Made by a program: the position numbers and the translations under genes
DNA from: Trachythela sp. YZ-2020
Taxonomy: Eukaryota > Cnidaria > Anthozoa > Malacalcyonacea > Clavulariidae
Reading direction: 5' to 3'
DNA: 64,000 nucleotides
Assembly (NCBI GenBank): GCA_016169945.1
Contig: JADLSH010000316.1
Coordinates: 248,001 to 312,000 of the forward strand
Notes under the pieces: generated by a model
The model's database searches: none
What the model was told of the DNA's origin: nothing
Seen by the model: the letters and a program-made list of their open reading frames with translations, nothing else
Part shown: piece after piece, positions 41,711 to 53,787 of the stretch
Layout: each line of letters starts with the position of its first letter
How positions within the stretch are numbered: position 1 is the stretch's first letter

Positions 41711-44275
41711 TAAACCCACGCAAAAGCCCGCGAATATTATCCAGAAAACACGCGTGTGTGTTCTCGTGTTTTCCGGGGGGAAGCGATAAAAAAAACAGAC
41801 AACACAAACTTTGCTTAAAATTTCATATAATTTTGAAAGAAGAGAACAAAGATTAGTAAATACATAAACTGCAGATTTAAATACAAAGGTAAAACTATCA
41901 TTTACATATTTTGCATGCAATTAAAGTGGGTTTTTTCAGAGTATTCTATTTCAATATCATGTTTTGATGGAGTTGACAAACTGACAGTGTCACAGTGCAA
42001 CCTTTGTCAGGGCCTTGTGATACAGGCATTCAACAATGAAATAATGTACAATAAATTATGTTCTCGTGGCACAATTACAAAACTGTCTCTCTTTTGCCTT
42101 CATTAATACAAATCAAGGGACAAGGGTTGCATGTCAATGTCAATATATATGTCATTGTTACCAGTATTTAATATTACAGTCAAATCAGGACATTGGTTGT
42201 GAATTTCAATATGCAATTTGTTCATGTTGGTTGCGAATTGCACAGAGCAATCTCTAAAAATCAATATTGTGTGAGACAATATTTCAAATGTTGCTCGTAA
42301 CAGAACACCGGATTTGACTGTAATAAATTTTATAATAAAGGGTTTTATACTTTTGTAAGAATCAGCTGCCATGGGTTTTTTGAAACTACTGTACCTAAAA
42401 AGACTCAAAACACTCAGGAGGTCGTGCAGTAGCATGAGAATGGCCTTTTCTCTGAACATTGGCATATTTTGAACTTTTAGACTTTATTGCAGTTCCAACA
42501 CAAACCCACAGCAGAATTTTTAGGAAACATTAATGTAACCTTTCTTAATTGTGATTTAGGTATAAATCCAAGATGGAAATAATCTGTAGGAAGAATTTGG
42601 TTAGAAAGATATTATGCACCAGTCAATTTACATCCCCTACCTCCCCCCGACTGCACATAAGCTTTCCCCAGCTTCAAAAATCCTATCTGTGCCCTGGGGT
42701 GGGCCAGGCTTAAATTGACTGGTGTGCAAAGAGATAATCATGCAACTAGAACTTGAAGTTGCTTGTTTTAGAACAAAACTTAAACACTCAGACCTTTAAA
42801 TGCTTTTGATATAATAGTAGTTGTATGTTTATTTTTATCTCAGATTCAGGGCTTCTGTTCAATGATTATAATTATATAATTATTGGAATCAAAAGACTGC
42901 CCATGTCCTATACACCCATAATAATAGGATTATTAGGATATATGTTGTACTACACGTATATATGAATAGTATTTAAAGAGTAGAACGGTGTTAAAAATTT
43001 AATTTAATGAAAATAAACTGGCCAATCCCTGTATATTTCAATTACTTGCCTGTGTCAATCTTCTGTCTGTAATAGTTCGGTCACTTCATTTACTAAACAT
43101 TTTCCTTTCTGAGGATGGTTGCACTCCTTCCATGAAGAACCACAAATTTCTTTATTTGATATTCTTGTGGATCTGCCATAATTTCCCTCCAGATACCATG
43201 TTAAGAAAGCCACTGTACCTATATAAAATTATACCCAGTTAGTAGTCATTCATAAATTTGCCTGTTCTATTGTTTATAGGCCCCACATATCATGTTTCTT
43301 ATTCTTCTCGAAATTCTGTATATTGTAATAATAAACCTGTTATACCTGACCCACCTGGCTCCCAGACTATTCATTGCCGCAGTATTCCAGTCAAAATCAA
43401 GTAGAACCCTTCTTGAGTTTAGACCCCCTCTTTTTAAGTTATGCCTATTTTTGGCTACTGTTTGGAAATTTAATATGTCATACAGCCCCCAGGTTCTGCA
43501 TGTGCCATGCCTTTCAATTGATTTATGGTCTGAAATGCCTTGACCACGACAATATATGTTGATATTTATGGGCAAGGCAGATCCCATACCCCAATTAAAT
43601 TTGCTTTTTAATAATAATAATATTAGACCAAAAGACCATGACAATCAGTACTCAATACACCCAGCAGCAAAAATATGATAGCTGTTTTATGCTAGAAGGT
43701 TTCAAATTAATATGAATTTTGTTTACTAAAATATATATTTTGCAATTCAATACAAAATATTCGGGGATCATTGCATATAAAATGCCTGTCCAGAGTTTTA
43801 TCTCGGACAGGGCACATATTAAGGATATACCAGAAGTGTAACTTCATAGGGCTTTCGTGTCCTCAAATTTCCCCAAATGGCGCTTGCTAGGAACATGGCG
43901 GCGTGAAAAACACGAACGTTTTTTTTTCTTTCGTGGCCTTTTTAGATCGAAATTTTTGGATAAAACAGTTAAGAGCGTCATTGTTAAATGTTTGAGCTGG
44001 TTGAAAGCAATTAAGAAGTGAGAAAAGACGAAATTGTCATTTTGAGCGCTTGCTAGGAACATGGCGGCCGTGGAACAACTTTTTACCTGAAGTTACACAT
44101 CTGTATATATTTCATCTGTGGACAGGGGCAGTTAAAGTGCTTTTCAAAAACTCATTAATAATTCATAAGGAAATGAACCAATCACATCGAGAAAATAGGT
44201 CACAAGCATACATCTTTAAAACCGGTAATACACCATCAACCTCATCAGTATTCTTTATATAAAAAAACTCACCCT
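41711..44275. other. no gene recognised
   Basis: Only short ORFs. GCGCTTGCTAGGAACATGGCGGC occurs twice in direct orientation (about 43880 and 44046), which may mark a tandem duplication of about 165 bp. Confidence 0.45.
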
Positions 44276-44337
44276 TATTAGTATTCTTTATATAAAGAAT
44301 ACTAATAAATGACATTTTTATATAAAGAATACTAATG
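44276..44337. repeat. AT-rich palindromes at the 3' side of a YR remnant
   Basis: TTAGTATTCTTTATATAAAGAATACTAA is a perfect palindrome, and TTTATATAAAGAATACTAA repeats 25 bp later. They lie about 40-100 bp beyond the YR stop on the coding (minus) strand. Confidence 0.75.
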
Positions 44338-44376
44338 ACGCTAAAGAAAACAGTCTAATATGAACAAAACATTTTA

Positions 44377-45225
44377 TTAGGAAAAATTGAATAACACAAC
44401 AACCTTTACTGAACTCAACTCTATTTTACTTGCTAACAAAATTAATAGTACAATTGTTGAACACAGATCTTGTAAACGATTCGCTGACCGTATTACTATC
44501 ACTACCCATTGGGCGATCGCCAGGAATTGGAATGTTACACAGTATATCATCTGGAATATCAAAGTCAAAATCATCCAAAAGAAAATCTGATTCTTTCGCA
44601 TCCTCACTTGGCATTTCCTCATTTGGCAATCCTCATAATTCGCTTGTCTCATTTCAGCATCAAGGATCAAGGCATTTCTAACCGTAGCAAATCTAAAATA
44701 TTTATATTTAAGAAATGTTAGCTCAATTTTGTATTGAACGCAATCAATTACATTAATCACTTTATACCTCTTGTCTTTCTTGTCCAAGATCGCAATTGCA
44801 CTAACTCCATTGCAGTCGCATAATGAATGGCGCTGAATCCCACAACAAATACTATAGAGCGTTCTAGGAGGATAACATTCTCCGTCCTCTTTACACACCT
44901 CTATAACAAACTTCGTTAATCAGAAATTGAGTGTCTCTGCCGACATGCTACACAAGTTGACATGCAAGTCTTGAATTACTGAAGTATCCACAGCTGAATT
45001 GCTTTGTTCGTTTGAAGCTTTCTTATTTAACCTTGTTGCCTGCCACTCCGAGAAGATCTTCATAGACCATTTATTAACGCTACGGGTTGACTTAGGGACA
45101 GCATTTTCGAGCATTTGCTTCTCCTCTTCGCCACTTTTAGGCTTCCTAAACGTTCGCGTCGACGCCATACCATACGCTAAAAACGCCCGAAAATCGTATT
45201 CCCACCTACTTCCTTGAATAAACAT
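44377..45225 (-). pseudogene. tyrosine recombinase (DUF3504-like), internally deleted
   Basis: The N-terminal core-binding domain reads TRSVNKWSMKIFSEWQATRL and DLHVNLCSMSAETLNF, then a TGA (44920-44922) where the family has Trp, then LTKFVIEVCKEDGECYPPRT and LYSICCGIQRH. Soon after, the catalytic domain is missing. A Ser/Asp-rich C-terminus (DDFDFDIPDDILCNIPIPG ... SVFNNCTINF) remains, matching the GCTFNFN tail of the YR at 2705-4057. It is therefore an internal-deletion derivative. The family start is probably MASTRTFRKPK near 45168 rather than 45225. Confidence 0.7.
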
Positions 45226-45401
45226 TTAACATATGCCCCACTTAGTTCTGCCTGATCGCTCGTGAAACAAACAAATGCGCTTACGATGCCGATTATACCC
45301 AAACAACAAGCAAATTCTCCTTACATAACACAATACATGTATATACATGCTTCAAATATTTACCATGATTGCTCCCACATGGACAATCATTTTTGAAGCC
45401 G

Positions 45402-45502
45402 TTTAATAAACTCGCGAGACGTGTTTTATCAGGTCTAAAACCACTCGCGCTGCGCGCTCGTGGTTTTAAACCTGATAAAACACTTTCGCTCGTTTATTAA
45501 AC
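45402..45502. repeat. three-tier hairpin upstream of the YR remnant
   Basis: The outer stem TTTAATAAAC / GTTTATTAAA, middle stem GTGTTTTATCAGGT / ACCTGATAAAACAC and inner stem AAAACCAC / GTGGTTTT are separated by GC-rich bulges and capped by a CGCGCTGCGCGC loop. The architecture parallels the hairpin at 2341-2454, though the sequences are unrelated. Confidence 0.8.
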
Positions 45503-45508
45503 AGTACA

Positions 45509-45690
45509 TAAACCCAAAATGGGTTTTTATTGATTTGGATAAGGCATGAAAAGTTAGTTAGTAAGTTCTAGATTAGTTTTTGGCTTAGACTTTTAGTTTC
45601 GGAGATATAAAGGCTCAAACAGGCAAATTTTGCCATTTTCTGAAAAAAAGTAGCGCGACCAAAATATCACCAAGGGGCCTGGATCCCAGG
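45509..45690 (+). repeat. inverted repeat arm paired with 53600-53787
   Basis: Begins ACCCAAAATGGGTTTTTA, then TCTAGATTAGTTTTTGGCTT and TTTCGGAGATATAAAGGCTC. The inverted arm 8 kb away is very similar. Both start after ATAA; a target duplication cannot be distinguished. They could be the TIRs of one 8.3-kb element or two inverted copies of a repeat. Confidence 0.6.
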
Positions 45691-45982
45691 AACCCAACTT
45701 TGATAAACAACTAAGAAATATATGGCGAAGATATCGATATCTTGTGTTTTTTTTTGCATATTTTGTCTAAACGATGTTTCGTTTCATCCTCGTACCCAGG
45801 GTATTTGCTCCCCCCGAGCTAAATACCCTGGTATGAGCTGGTCACGTGACCCCCAGATTTTGGGTAAAATAGAATATTGTTCATTAGGGTCGGGGGAGTG
45901 AGTATACATTGTCACAACTAATTAGAACACGCTATAAATGTAAACAATAGCCATTGTATCTTCAAAGTTACACAGCTCGCGT

Positions 45983-46390
45983 ATGCACCTGGACATGTCA
46001 AAAGCGTTAGTGTTAAAAAAGTTTTACAGTGCTGGTGAAAAAAATCAAAGCTCGTGCTGCCGTTTATGTTTAAATATTTGTGATGTGGCTCACGTCAAAA
46101 AGTTATTTAGACACGCGAACGCGAATATTCTAAAACTCGCTGAAGATTGTCTGGGCGATTCTCTCGTACGAGACCCAAATCTGCCTCAAAATATCTGCAG
46201 ACCTTGCGAGAGACGGCTCTCTGATTATAAAACTTTTAAAGAGTTAATCTCGAAAAACCGAAACGTTCTAAAATCGCAATCGAGGCGAAAAGATGCTCCG
46301 AGCCGTCGCCTTCAATATTGCCAACAGCAAAGAGGGTCCAACAACAAGCAACTTCAAGTCGACGATCCCTTTCATTTTCCTCAAAAGAAA
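45983..46390 (+). CDS. zinc-finger exon (ZAD-like), TE-borne
   Basis: The open frame begins MHLDMSKALVLKKFYSAGEK and contains CCRLCLNICDVAHVKKLFRH followed by LAEDCLGDSL and NICRPCERRLSDYKTFKELI. The C-x2-C ... C-x2-C spacing resembles a ZAD/C4 zinc-associated domain. It runs into a basic tail and a good donor (ATACG|GTAAGT) near 46397. A following exon with a coiled-coil-like stretch (NFEKSKEKVTSKMQEELKY) starts after TTTTTAG at about 47068, but the phase does not match by my reading. It is probably a DNA-binding subunit of the element's full-length relative. Confidence 0.55.
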
Positions 46391-47067
46391 ATACGGTAAG
46401 TTTGGGAAATTATGGTTTATTAGATGTACTGTACATTTTTTAGTTTAATCCTTTCTGTAAACTCGCTATGCGTTAAAGTAAAAAGTGCGTGCAGAGCCAG
46501 AGTAGACTTGGAAAATATAAATATGCTTGCAAAGCGTTTCGTTAGGCTTTGTTTGTTTTTACCATATGTCACCGTGGGTCTTTTTATTTTAAGTTTGCGG
46601 GTTTTGATAATTAGATACACTCGTAGATACAAGTGTTAACTCATCATATCAAACGGAAGCAGCCATATAATAGACGCAAATTGGCTTTAATGCTTTTACG
46701 ACAACTTCGTCCGCAATAAAAACAAAAATAACAAATCCCATTTTAATAAATCCTTTTGTATTAAATAAACCTGATTTCATGTACATTTGTCATGCCTTAT
46801 TGTATTTTCGTACATCAAATTATGTGTTAAAATGTCCAGTAAAAGAAAAAAACAAAATTAAACCAGCTTCCTGAATTGGACGAGATGAAGTAAAATTGTT
46901 GTACCTAACTTTTGTAATTGAATTGCCAAGCAATTCTTTCAAATTTAATAGTCCTAACAACTATATCGAATGCTTTGGCTCTAAGATTAAAAAGTTATGA
47001 TGATAAATGGTCGTAAATTGATACTTTACATTAGCTAATTGATTTATTTTTTCGGCTTTGTTTTTAG

Positions 47068-47290
47068 CCAACCGCTTCAACTGATGCACTACGTGACAGC
47101 GCTTTAGAAAACTTCGAAAAGTCGAAAGAAAAAGTTACCTCAAAGATGCAGGAAGAACTAAAATATGTCGCTCAGAGAAACACCAACTCCGTTTTGAGAA
47201 AAAGGGACTTTGAGGCTTTATCGAAGGTTAACTTTAAAGAGATTATTGAAGAAATGAATCGGTTTAGAACTGCTTCACCTGATTGCATTT
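47068..47290 (+). CDS. probable second exon of the zinc-finger protein
   Basis: After the acceptor TTTGTTTTTAG the frame reads TDALRDSALENFEKSKEKVT, then VAQRNTNSVLRKRDFEAL and FKEIIEEMNRFRTAS before running antisense into the helicase gene. It is charged and likely helical. The join to the first exon is tentative. Confidence 0.35.
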
Positions 47291-47591
47291 GTTCGAAGAG
47301 ATTCCTTTCATGAAGCAGTGTTGGGAGCAATTGGTAAATTAAAGATTTACCGTATCCAGTCGGTAAAACAGCGACAGTATCTCTCCTATTAAAAAGCGCC
47401 TCCAAACACTTTGCTTGTTTTGGCTTAAGATTTATATTGCTGTATAAAGCACTTTTGTTTACAGTGGAATGAAGACAAGACAAAAACATGTCCTCTTTGT
47501 TTGGATTTACCTTCGCAATATAATGGCGCCTGAAGGCCCTGAATAACCTACTCGCACCTGCGAACAGGCTGGGAAGAAAACTAGAAATCAC
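47172..47591 (-). pseudogene. RecQ-like helicase, N-terminal fragment
   Basis: The minus-strand frame contains LKPKQAKCLEALFNRRDTVA and VLPTGYGKSLIYQLLPTLLH, the Q-motif-like and Walker A (motif I) region of RecQ-type SF2 helicases. It is preceded by a 50-residue Arg-rich leader. After LLHERNLF the frame is unrelated and antisense to the zinc-finger exon, so motifs Ia-VI are gone. In full-length relatives the helicase would act on DNA during transposition (inference). Confidence 0.7.
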
Positions 47592-47707
47592 TACCCCCCC
47601 TAGTAATATAAATTGTTTGGGTTCACGCTGGGTTCACGTGACCAGCTCATACCAGGGTATTTAGCTCGGGGGGAGCAAATACCCTGGGTACGAGGATGGT
47701 TTCGTTT

Positions 47708-49180
47708 GTGCGTGATATTACACAGAAAGTACCAACAGTAATATATCTAGCTATCTGACACCTTTTTTGGATGATAAATCACCTACTGCGGCTTTAAACC
47801 GATAGAAAAGAGGACACCGAAACTCATCGATCTGAGACATTTGGTGGCAAATACAGGCCATAGTTATCGACCTATAAACAAAGACAAATGTACCCAGTTG
47901 TCCCAACATAGAACAGGAATCAACATACAGGTAAGCTGTGATTTTAACAGATGCAATGATGTCTATTCGCGCGTATGAACTTTGGATATTTAACGTTTAA
48001 TCATGCCACCTAAATGTGCATATTATTTGCTTAGTATACAACGGTGTACAACGATGTTTGTTGGCACACAAATCGATTGAAGTGCTTCTACCTCTGAGAG
48101 ATTACATACTGCTGTTATAGAATAATATATCATATATGTTTCAATGTGAAAATTATCACAACTTTAATGCCTTTATGGTATTTAACTAATATAAATTAAT
48201 AGGCCATTCTACTTTTAGATTTCAACCTACTTTATATGTGGATTTTCAGTGTCTTGTATTATCCTACACATGTGGTCAATGTCAAATGTTTTATATGACA
48301 GTGAGATACTGATGCTATATGTTTGATTGATACATGTATTTGGCACAAAGTTGATCACCAAGTGCTGCACTGTCCCACTAGTGGAACCACCTTAACCTGA
48401 GTATCAGGCATTTCTGCAGTTAGGCCTTGGTTTGTTAGCCACCTATGTTGAAGAACCTTAGGGAGGCTAAGAAAAAATTCCCTGAATAGAGATATACACT
48501 TCAAAATTGTATAGCCCATTAAACTATTTGTTTGTCATTTCATCTAGATTATCAGTGAAGTAAACTGGAACCATCAGTGAAAGATGAATTAACATTTTTA
48601 ATTAAATATTTATTAAACATCTTTATCAATATATGTTGTATTGTGACTCTACTGTGTCTTGGGGGCAAGTGCACTTTTAATAGCTCAGCCCCTTGATTGG
48701 ATCGATTGGCTTAACCCATTAATTGGCAAATTTTACTCATCAGTGGTAGAGTACTGCCAATTAATGGGTTAACTGCGCTTGATTGGATAAACCTTAGCTG
48801 CTTTTTGGGTAATGGGTTACCTAGAAAAGAGCCAGACTCCCACTATGGAGGAACTTTACCCATCTGGAACTTTACCCACTACACCTTTCTGAGTCACTTA
48901 AATCAGCTATGTGGGCATGCCAAGAAAGTTGGATGTGTGTACACTGTGAGTAAAGCAAACATCACTCTCACACCAGACATCTAATGTGAAAGTTGAAGCA
49001 TGTTTGCTCTGCCCACACAGGCAAAGCTACTGTAATAGAAAGTATGATGTTTTACAGATCACATACTGGCCTTATGGCTTATTTATTAAATTAGATATGT
49101 TTCCCCACTAAAACATTCTCAAAAGATGAATATTATTCTAAGCCTATTTATGTGGCAATTAATGTTTAGTGTTGTCACAA
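47708..49180. other. no gene; small hairpin at 48709-48772
   Basis: TTAACCCATTAATTGGCA pairs with TGCCAATTAATGGGTTAA across a 26-bp loop. Otherwise only short ORFs are seen. Confidence 0.5.
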
Positions 49181-49189
49181 CCCAGGTTG

Positions 49190-49810
49190 ACAATCTTGCC
49201 AAGATCCCATCAAGATCTTGACAAGATCTTACCAAGATCTTTCCAAGATCTTACATAAATCTTGCAAGATCATGGAAAGATCTTGCCAAGATCCTGCAAG
49301 ATCTTGCCAAGATCTTGCAGGATCTTACCAAAATCCTGCAAGATCTTGCCATGATCCTGCAAGATCTTGCCATGTTCTTGTCAAGATCTTTCCATGATCT
49401 TGGCATGATCCTGCAAGATCTTGGCAAGATCATGGAAAGATCTTGACAAGAACATGGCAAGATCTTGCAGGATCATGGCAAGATCTTGCAGGATTTTGGT
49501 AAGATCCTGCAAGATCTTGGCATGTTCTTGCAGGATCTTGGCAAGATCTTTCCATGTTCTTGCAGGATTTAGAGAAGATCTTGGCATGATCTTGCCATGT
49601 CCTTCCATGATCTTGCCAAGATCTTGAAGGGTCATGCCATGATCTTGCAGGATTTAGATAAGATCTTGGCATGATCTTAAAAAGCCTTGACAAGATCTTG
49701 TAAAACATTGGCAAGATCTTACAAGACCTTGGCAAGATCTTTCAAAATCTTGGCAAAATCTTGTGAAAACTTTGGCAAGATCTTACAAAACCTTGGCAAG
49801 ACTTACAAAA
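49190..49810. repeat. AAGATCTTG array with a ~100-bp-arm palindrome
   Basis: Tandem units of about 10-18 bp, such as CCAAGATCTTGCAGGATC. Around 49400-49420 the array turns back on itself: the segment CATGGAAAGATCTTG...CCTGCAAGATCTTGGC at 49430-49520 is the near-exact inverse of 49308-49398, a potential cruciform. Repeated 'ARSC' ORFs are artefacts. Confidence 0.85.
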
Positions 49811-50101
49811 CCTTGAATCGTAAAGTTACACAAAATGAAACAAAATAATAATTGGCACAATGACCTTGATTTGATTTATCAAAATAGAAGCATATGCATT
49901 AAATGTAAATGTTACTACATTCCACATCATTATTAAGCCAAATTTGTACAACGCAAACCGCCATAAATTGTTCGATCTGAGTCAGTTTAAACCCCCAAGA
50001 AGTTGCCGCATTGAAATTATTCTGGCACATGGGGACAAGCGAACCCGGTTCAGTTTACGTAGTCTAAATTTGGCTAAAAGTTTAAACGTATAAAAATATC
50101 A

Positions 50102-50272
50102 ATATCTACAGTTTTTTACTATGACTGCGAGTTCGTTAATTTCGTCTTTATGCGCATATCCCGGCACTTTGGATTGCACACAATCACGGCGAGATCTTGT
50201 TATCCTTTCTTTTCCATACTTGACATTGTGGACATCTTTGGAGTAATGTCCAGTTTTACATGATTGTTTCCA
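50102..50272 (-). CDS. possible exon, unknown protein
   Basis: After an acceptor-like TTTTGTTTAG the minus strand reads GVTQWKQSCKTGHYSKDVHN then KYGKERITRSRRDCVQSKVP to a stop. It is basic, with three Cys. No family is recognised and no partner exon was found. It lies inside the AAGATCTT element. Confidence 0.25.
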
Positions 50273-51999
50273 TTGAGTTACCCCTAAACAAAATGGCAAA
50301 AATTATATTTAATCAATTGAGTCAATTTTTATTACGGTATGTTTTACCAAACAATTTTATTAATAGTGATCCTGACTGGATGTCTGGATCTAGTACCGGT
50401 ATTGGCGATTTTTTCGATTGGAATATTAAACAGTCCATCCTCGATCGAGTTCCATTGGTGATTCAAATAAAAAATGGCTAAGCAAGACTTATGCATGGAT
50501 GCATGGGTTTTATTGACGAAGTTTAATGAATATTGTTTACCATGTGCTTTGATGTGGTTCCTCTTGCAGTTTGAGTATTTCTTCAGTCAAATACGTTTCT
50601 TTTCCCTAGAAAGAGAACGCGTGTATAAACAAATCATTTATAACACAGGAACCAGCAGGACATGCAACTTCAACTAATTCATATATAGCAGCGCTCTTTT
50701 TACCTGTATTATTCAAAATGCGTCCAATATATATCTTGGCACCATCCTAGATATGCACCGATCATCAAATCGTCGTCATTACACGCGATAAATCTTCCTT
50801 GGACAATAGAGTATTCCCTTTCGTTTTCGAACTAGAATATTAAAATAGCAATCTTCTTCATAATTATACAGTACTAGCTATATAAAATATATATAATTTT
50901 TAAGACGAAGCATTACTATTGACATATCAAATTAAAAACTTGGGGTAAAAGATTACTACGTGTCAAATTTACGTGTGGTTGTGATTTAATATTTACAATA
51001 CCAGAGCACTAGCAAATTTGCGAATAGTATTTTTCTCGGCCCCGTACTCATAATCGAGCACATTCTTCAGTTTGAGCGGTTGCAGCGCGCGGGAGGCTTT
51101 TAGGCACATTCAAATCTGCCGTGCCTTGTTCTCCTATACTTATACGTGTTCTCTTCGCGAACAAAGCTGTATATATATGTAAACTGCATGTAGCAAAATT
51201 ATGAACCTATTAAGCTAAGAGAAACGCAATTGCCCGCACAATATTTTCAGGTTGGCCATATTAGTGCGAACATGCGCGTCAATCCAAAAATATGCGTTTC
51301 AATTGGGTACAATATAAGTTGTAAAAGCACTTACCTTTAACAGGACAGTTCGGCGTACTTGTCATATTTTATCGTCTTTAGCGCAGAAACAAACTTGAGG
51401 AACAGAAGTATAAAGTGCGGTGTACGTTGTAATGTTTGACCATCCAAAACGCGCCTTAGACTGGCAATTTACCAACGGTCGCCAACACTCCAACAGCAAG
51501 TATGCGAATAATGCGCAGATAACAAGATTTGCGGATATTGATCTCATTTGTATCCGGCATCTGGCACGCAAAGTTGCGAGAGCATTCTGTGCAGTGTGCA
51601 CGCATGATATTCATAAATATTTGAGACTGTGTACATTTCGAACTTTAATTAAATACTTGCGAGACATTTGGTTTTATGAAATAATGCACCAAAATCTTTA
51701 TTAAAAAATGATGTCACCCGTGTGCATTCGTCAAGAGAGGCCGGACATGTAATTAACGCTTGGGGCTAATGAATGTCATTTAAGTCACGAACACCTTTTT
51801 GGTATTCGCCACCTATTTTTCGCTACTGAGTTAACAGGGTTTATAGACACTATAGTATATAGTGCAGATCATTGTTTCAGCCGCGGCGTAACGTCGATCT
51901 TTCACACTTGCGTGCCAGATCGAATATGCATTGCAAAATAAACAGCATGCATGCGTGCATTGTGTCCACATAGCGTATGGTATAATCATGATGGAATCT

Positions 52000-52900
52000 T
52001 GGCAAGATTAGTCAAGATCATGGAAAGAATATCATAGGATCTTTACAAGATTGTAATAAAACCTTGGCACGATCATGGTGAGATCTTGACAAGACTTCCA
52101 AGATCATGGAAAGAATATTATAGGATCTTGGCAAGATTGTAATAGGATCTTGGTAAGATCATTGTGGGATCATGGCAAGATCTTCCATGATCATGGCAAG
52201 AAAAGGATAGAATCTTGACAAGATTATTATAGAATCTTGGCAAGATCATGGTGTGATCTTGGCATGATCATGGTGGGATCTTGGCAAGATTGCTCAGGAT
52301 CATGGCAAGATTACCATAGGATCTTGCCAAGATTGTGATGGAATTTTTGGCAAGATCATGGTGGGATCTTGGCAAGACCTTCAGGATCATGGCAAAAATA
52401 TGATAGGATCTTGACAAGATCATGCTTGGGTCTCGACAAGATCAATTCTACTGAAAAGTCGTGTGTAAAATAATACGCAAATGCGTGGTCAATTGAGATC
52501 ATGTAGCATGATATGTACTGCACAAACAAGCCTAAATTAATTTTACTTTAAGACTAAAAAGGATAATTTACTGTAATGATTTGTTCAAATTTGTGAATTT
52601 GAATACATGTACATGGTCTGTTTAATCGTGGTTTACTACAACTATATAAATAAAAACTGAAGATTGCAGTAGAATGAAATATATATGACTAAATATTCAC
52701 GTTAGAATTTTGGCAAGATCTTGGCAGACATTTCAGGATATCTTGCCAAGATTCTAGCTTACACAAGAAGATCCAATCATCTTGGCAAGATCTTGTTAAT
52801 ATCTTGGCAAGATCTTGCGAAGATCTGTGTCTTGGCAAGATCTTGCCATGATCTTCCAAGATCCTGCAAGATCTTGCAAGATCTTGCCAAGATCTTCAAC
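52000..52900. repeat. right-end AAGATCTTGG arrays
   Basis: Units such as GATCTTGGCAAGATCATGG and AGGATCTTGGCAAGATTG (52000-52440), then a tighter CTTGGCAAGATCTTG block (52710-52900) separated by about 270 bp of unique AT-rich sequence. Confidence 0.8.
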
Positions 52901-52905
52901 CTGGG

Positions 52906-53599
52906 AATAATTCTATATATCTATATATCCAGTTTATGATATCTGTGTATTGATCATCTTTCATTTACATGGACAAAGATGACAATCTGTCAACCAATCT
53001 TCCTATGAAAGGTTCTGTGAGAATATACATGGGGGCCAATTTCATTAGATTGTGGGTTGGCCAGTTGCAGTTAACCAGTTATTATTCTTGAAAATGTCCA
53101 AATTTTGGGTAAATTTGGATGTAAAATTTGTAGGGAAACAAGCTTCCTTGCTAAAGTGAGAACCAACTTTAAAGCAGGTGTAGAAATCAGAAATGAAATG
53201 CAACCGATTCCCATGTCCATGCAGGCATGAAGACTATACAATGCAGTAAAAGGTTTAAGTTCCATTCCAACAAACTTTTAACCCTTGCATTCGTTCATTT
53301 ATTTCTTCTTTCTTTATTTGATACTATACGAAAGAATTTTATAAGCAATTGGTTCGCCAGAAGAGGCATCTATGTCCCAGAATTTATAGACATAAGTTAC
53401 TGCAAGTGTCATGGTCGTCTCCACGATCGACTTTGAAATCGCATTTAAATCCATTCCTTCGTCTATATTCCACGATTGACGATGCAAACCACTAGAAGGG
53501 TTACTTTACACACTCAAAAATGTGTTTGAGTTCAAAAATGTGTTTTTTTCCTCAAGAAATAGCCGACTTTTCAAGATGATTTATCCAAATGTAATAGTT
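52906..53599. other. no gene recognised
   Basis: AT-rich with short ORFs only. Confidence 0.4.
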
Positions 53600-53787
53600 T
53601 TTATAGTAAAATTAAATACACACGTTCCTGGGACCCAGTCCCCCGGAAGACGCTACTTTTTTTCCAAAATAGCGACTTTGAGCCTTTATATCTCCGAAAC
53701 TAAAAGTCTAAGCCAAAAACTAATCTAGAACTTATTAACTAACTTTTTATGTTCTATCCGAATCAGTAAAAACCCATTTTGGGTTTA
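53600..53787 (-). repeat. inverted repeat arm paired with 45509-45690
   Basis: Contains GAGCCTTTATATCTCCGAAA, AAGCCAAAAACTAATCTAGA and, at the end, AAAAACCCATTTTGGGTTTA, the inverse of the arm near 45.5 kb. It also retains the GGGACCCAG block corresponding to CTGGATCCCAGG near 45680. Confidence 0.6.

Larger units (their letters stand above)
45785..47698. mobile_element. 1.9-kb TIR element, 9-bp target duplication, RecQ and zinc-finger pieces
   Basis: Termini CATCCTCGTACCCAGGGTAT and ATACCCTGGGTACGAGGATG are perfect inverted repeats; the TIR runs about 60 bp, past GGTCACGTGA. GTTTCGTTT is duplicated exactly (45776-45784, 47699-47707). The interior has a zinc-finger exon on plus and a RecQ-like helicase N-terminus on minus, converging and truncated against each other, as expected for an internal deletion. 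The superfamily is not certain; the 9-bp duplication is Mutator-like, but no such transposase is visible. Confidence 0.85.
49181..52905. mobile_element. 3.7-kb element with CAAGATCTTG arrays at both ends
   Basis: The left terminus is CCCAGGTTGACAATCTTG. The right terminus CAAGATCTTCAACCTGGG is its inverse with two changes. Each end is followed by arrays of GATCTTG(C/G)CAAGATC units: 49190-49810 on the left, 52000-52440 and 52710-52900 on the right. The interior between 49.8 and 52.0 kb has no recognisable transposase. No clear target duplication is seen. It is a probable non-autonomous DNA transposon. Confidence 0.65.

Noticed and set aside
49251..49735. Several 'DLARSCRIL'-type open frames
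   Set aside because: Products of the AAGATCTTG array read in several frames; no domain.
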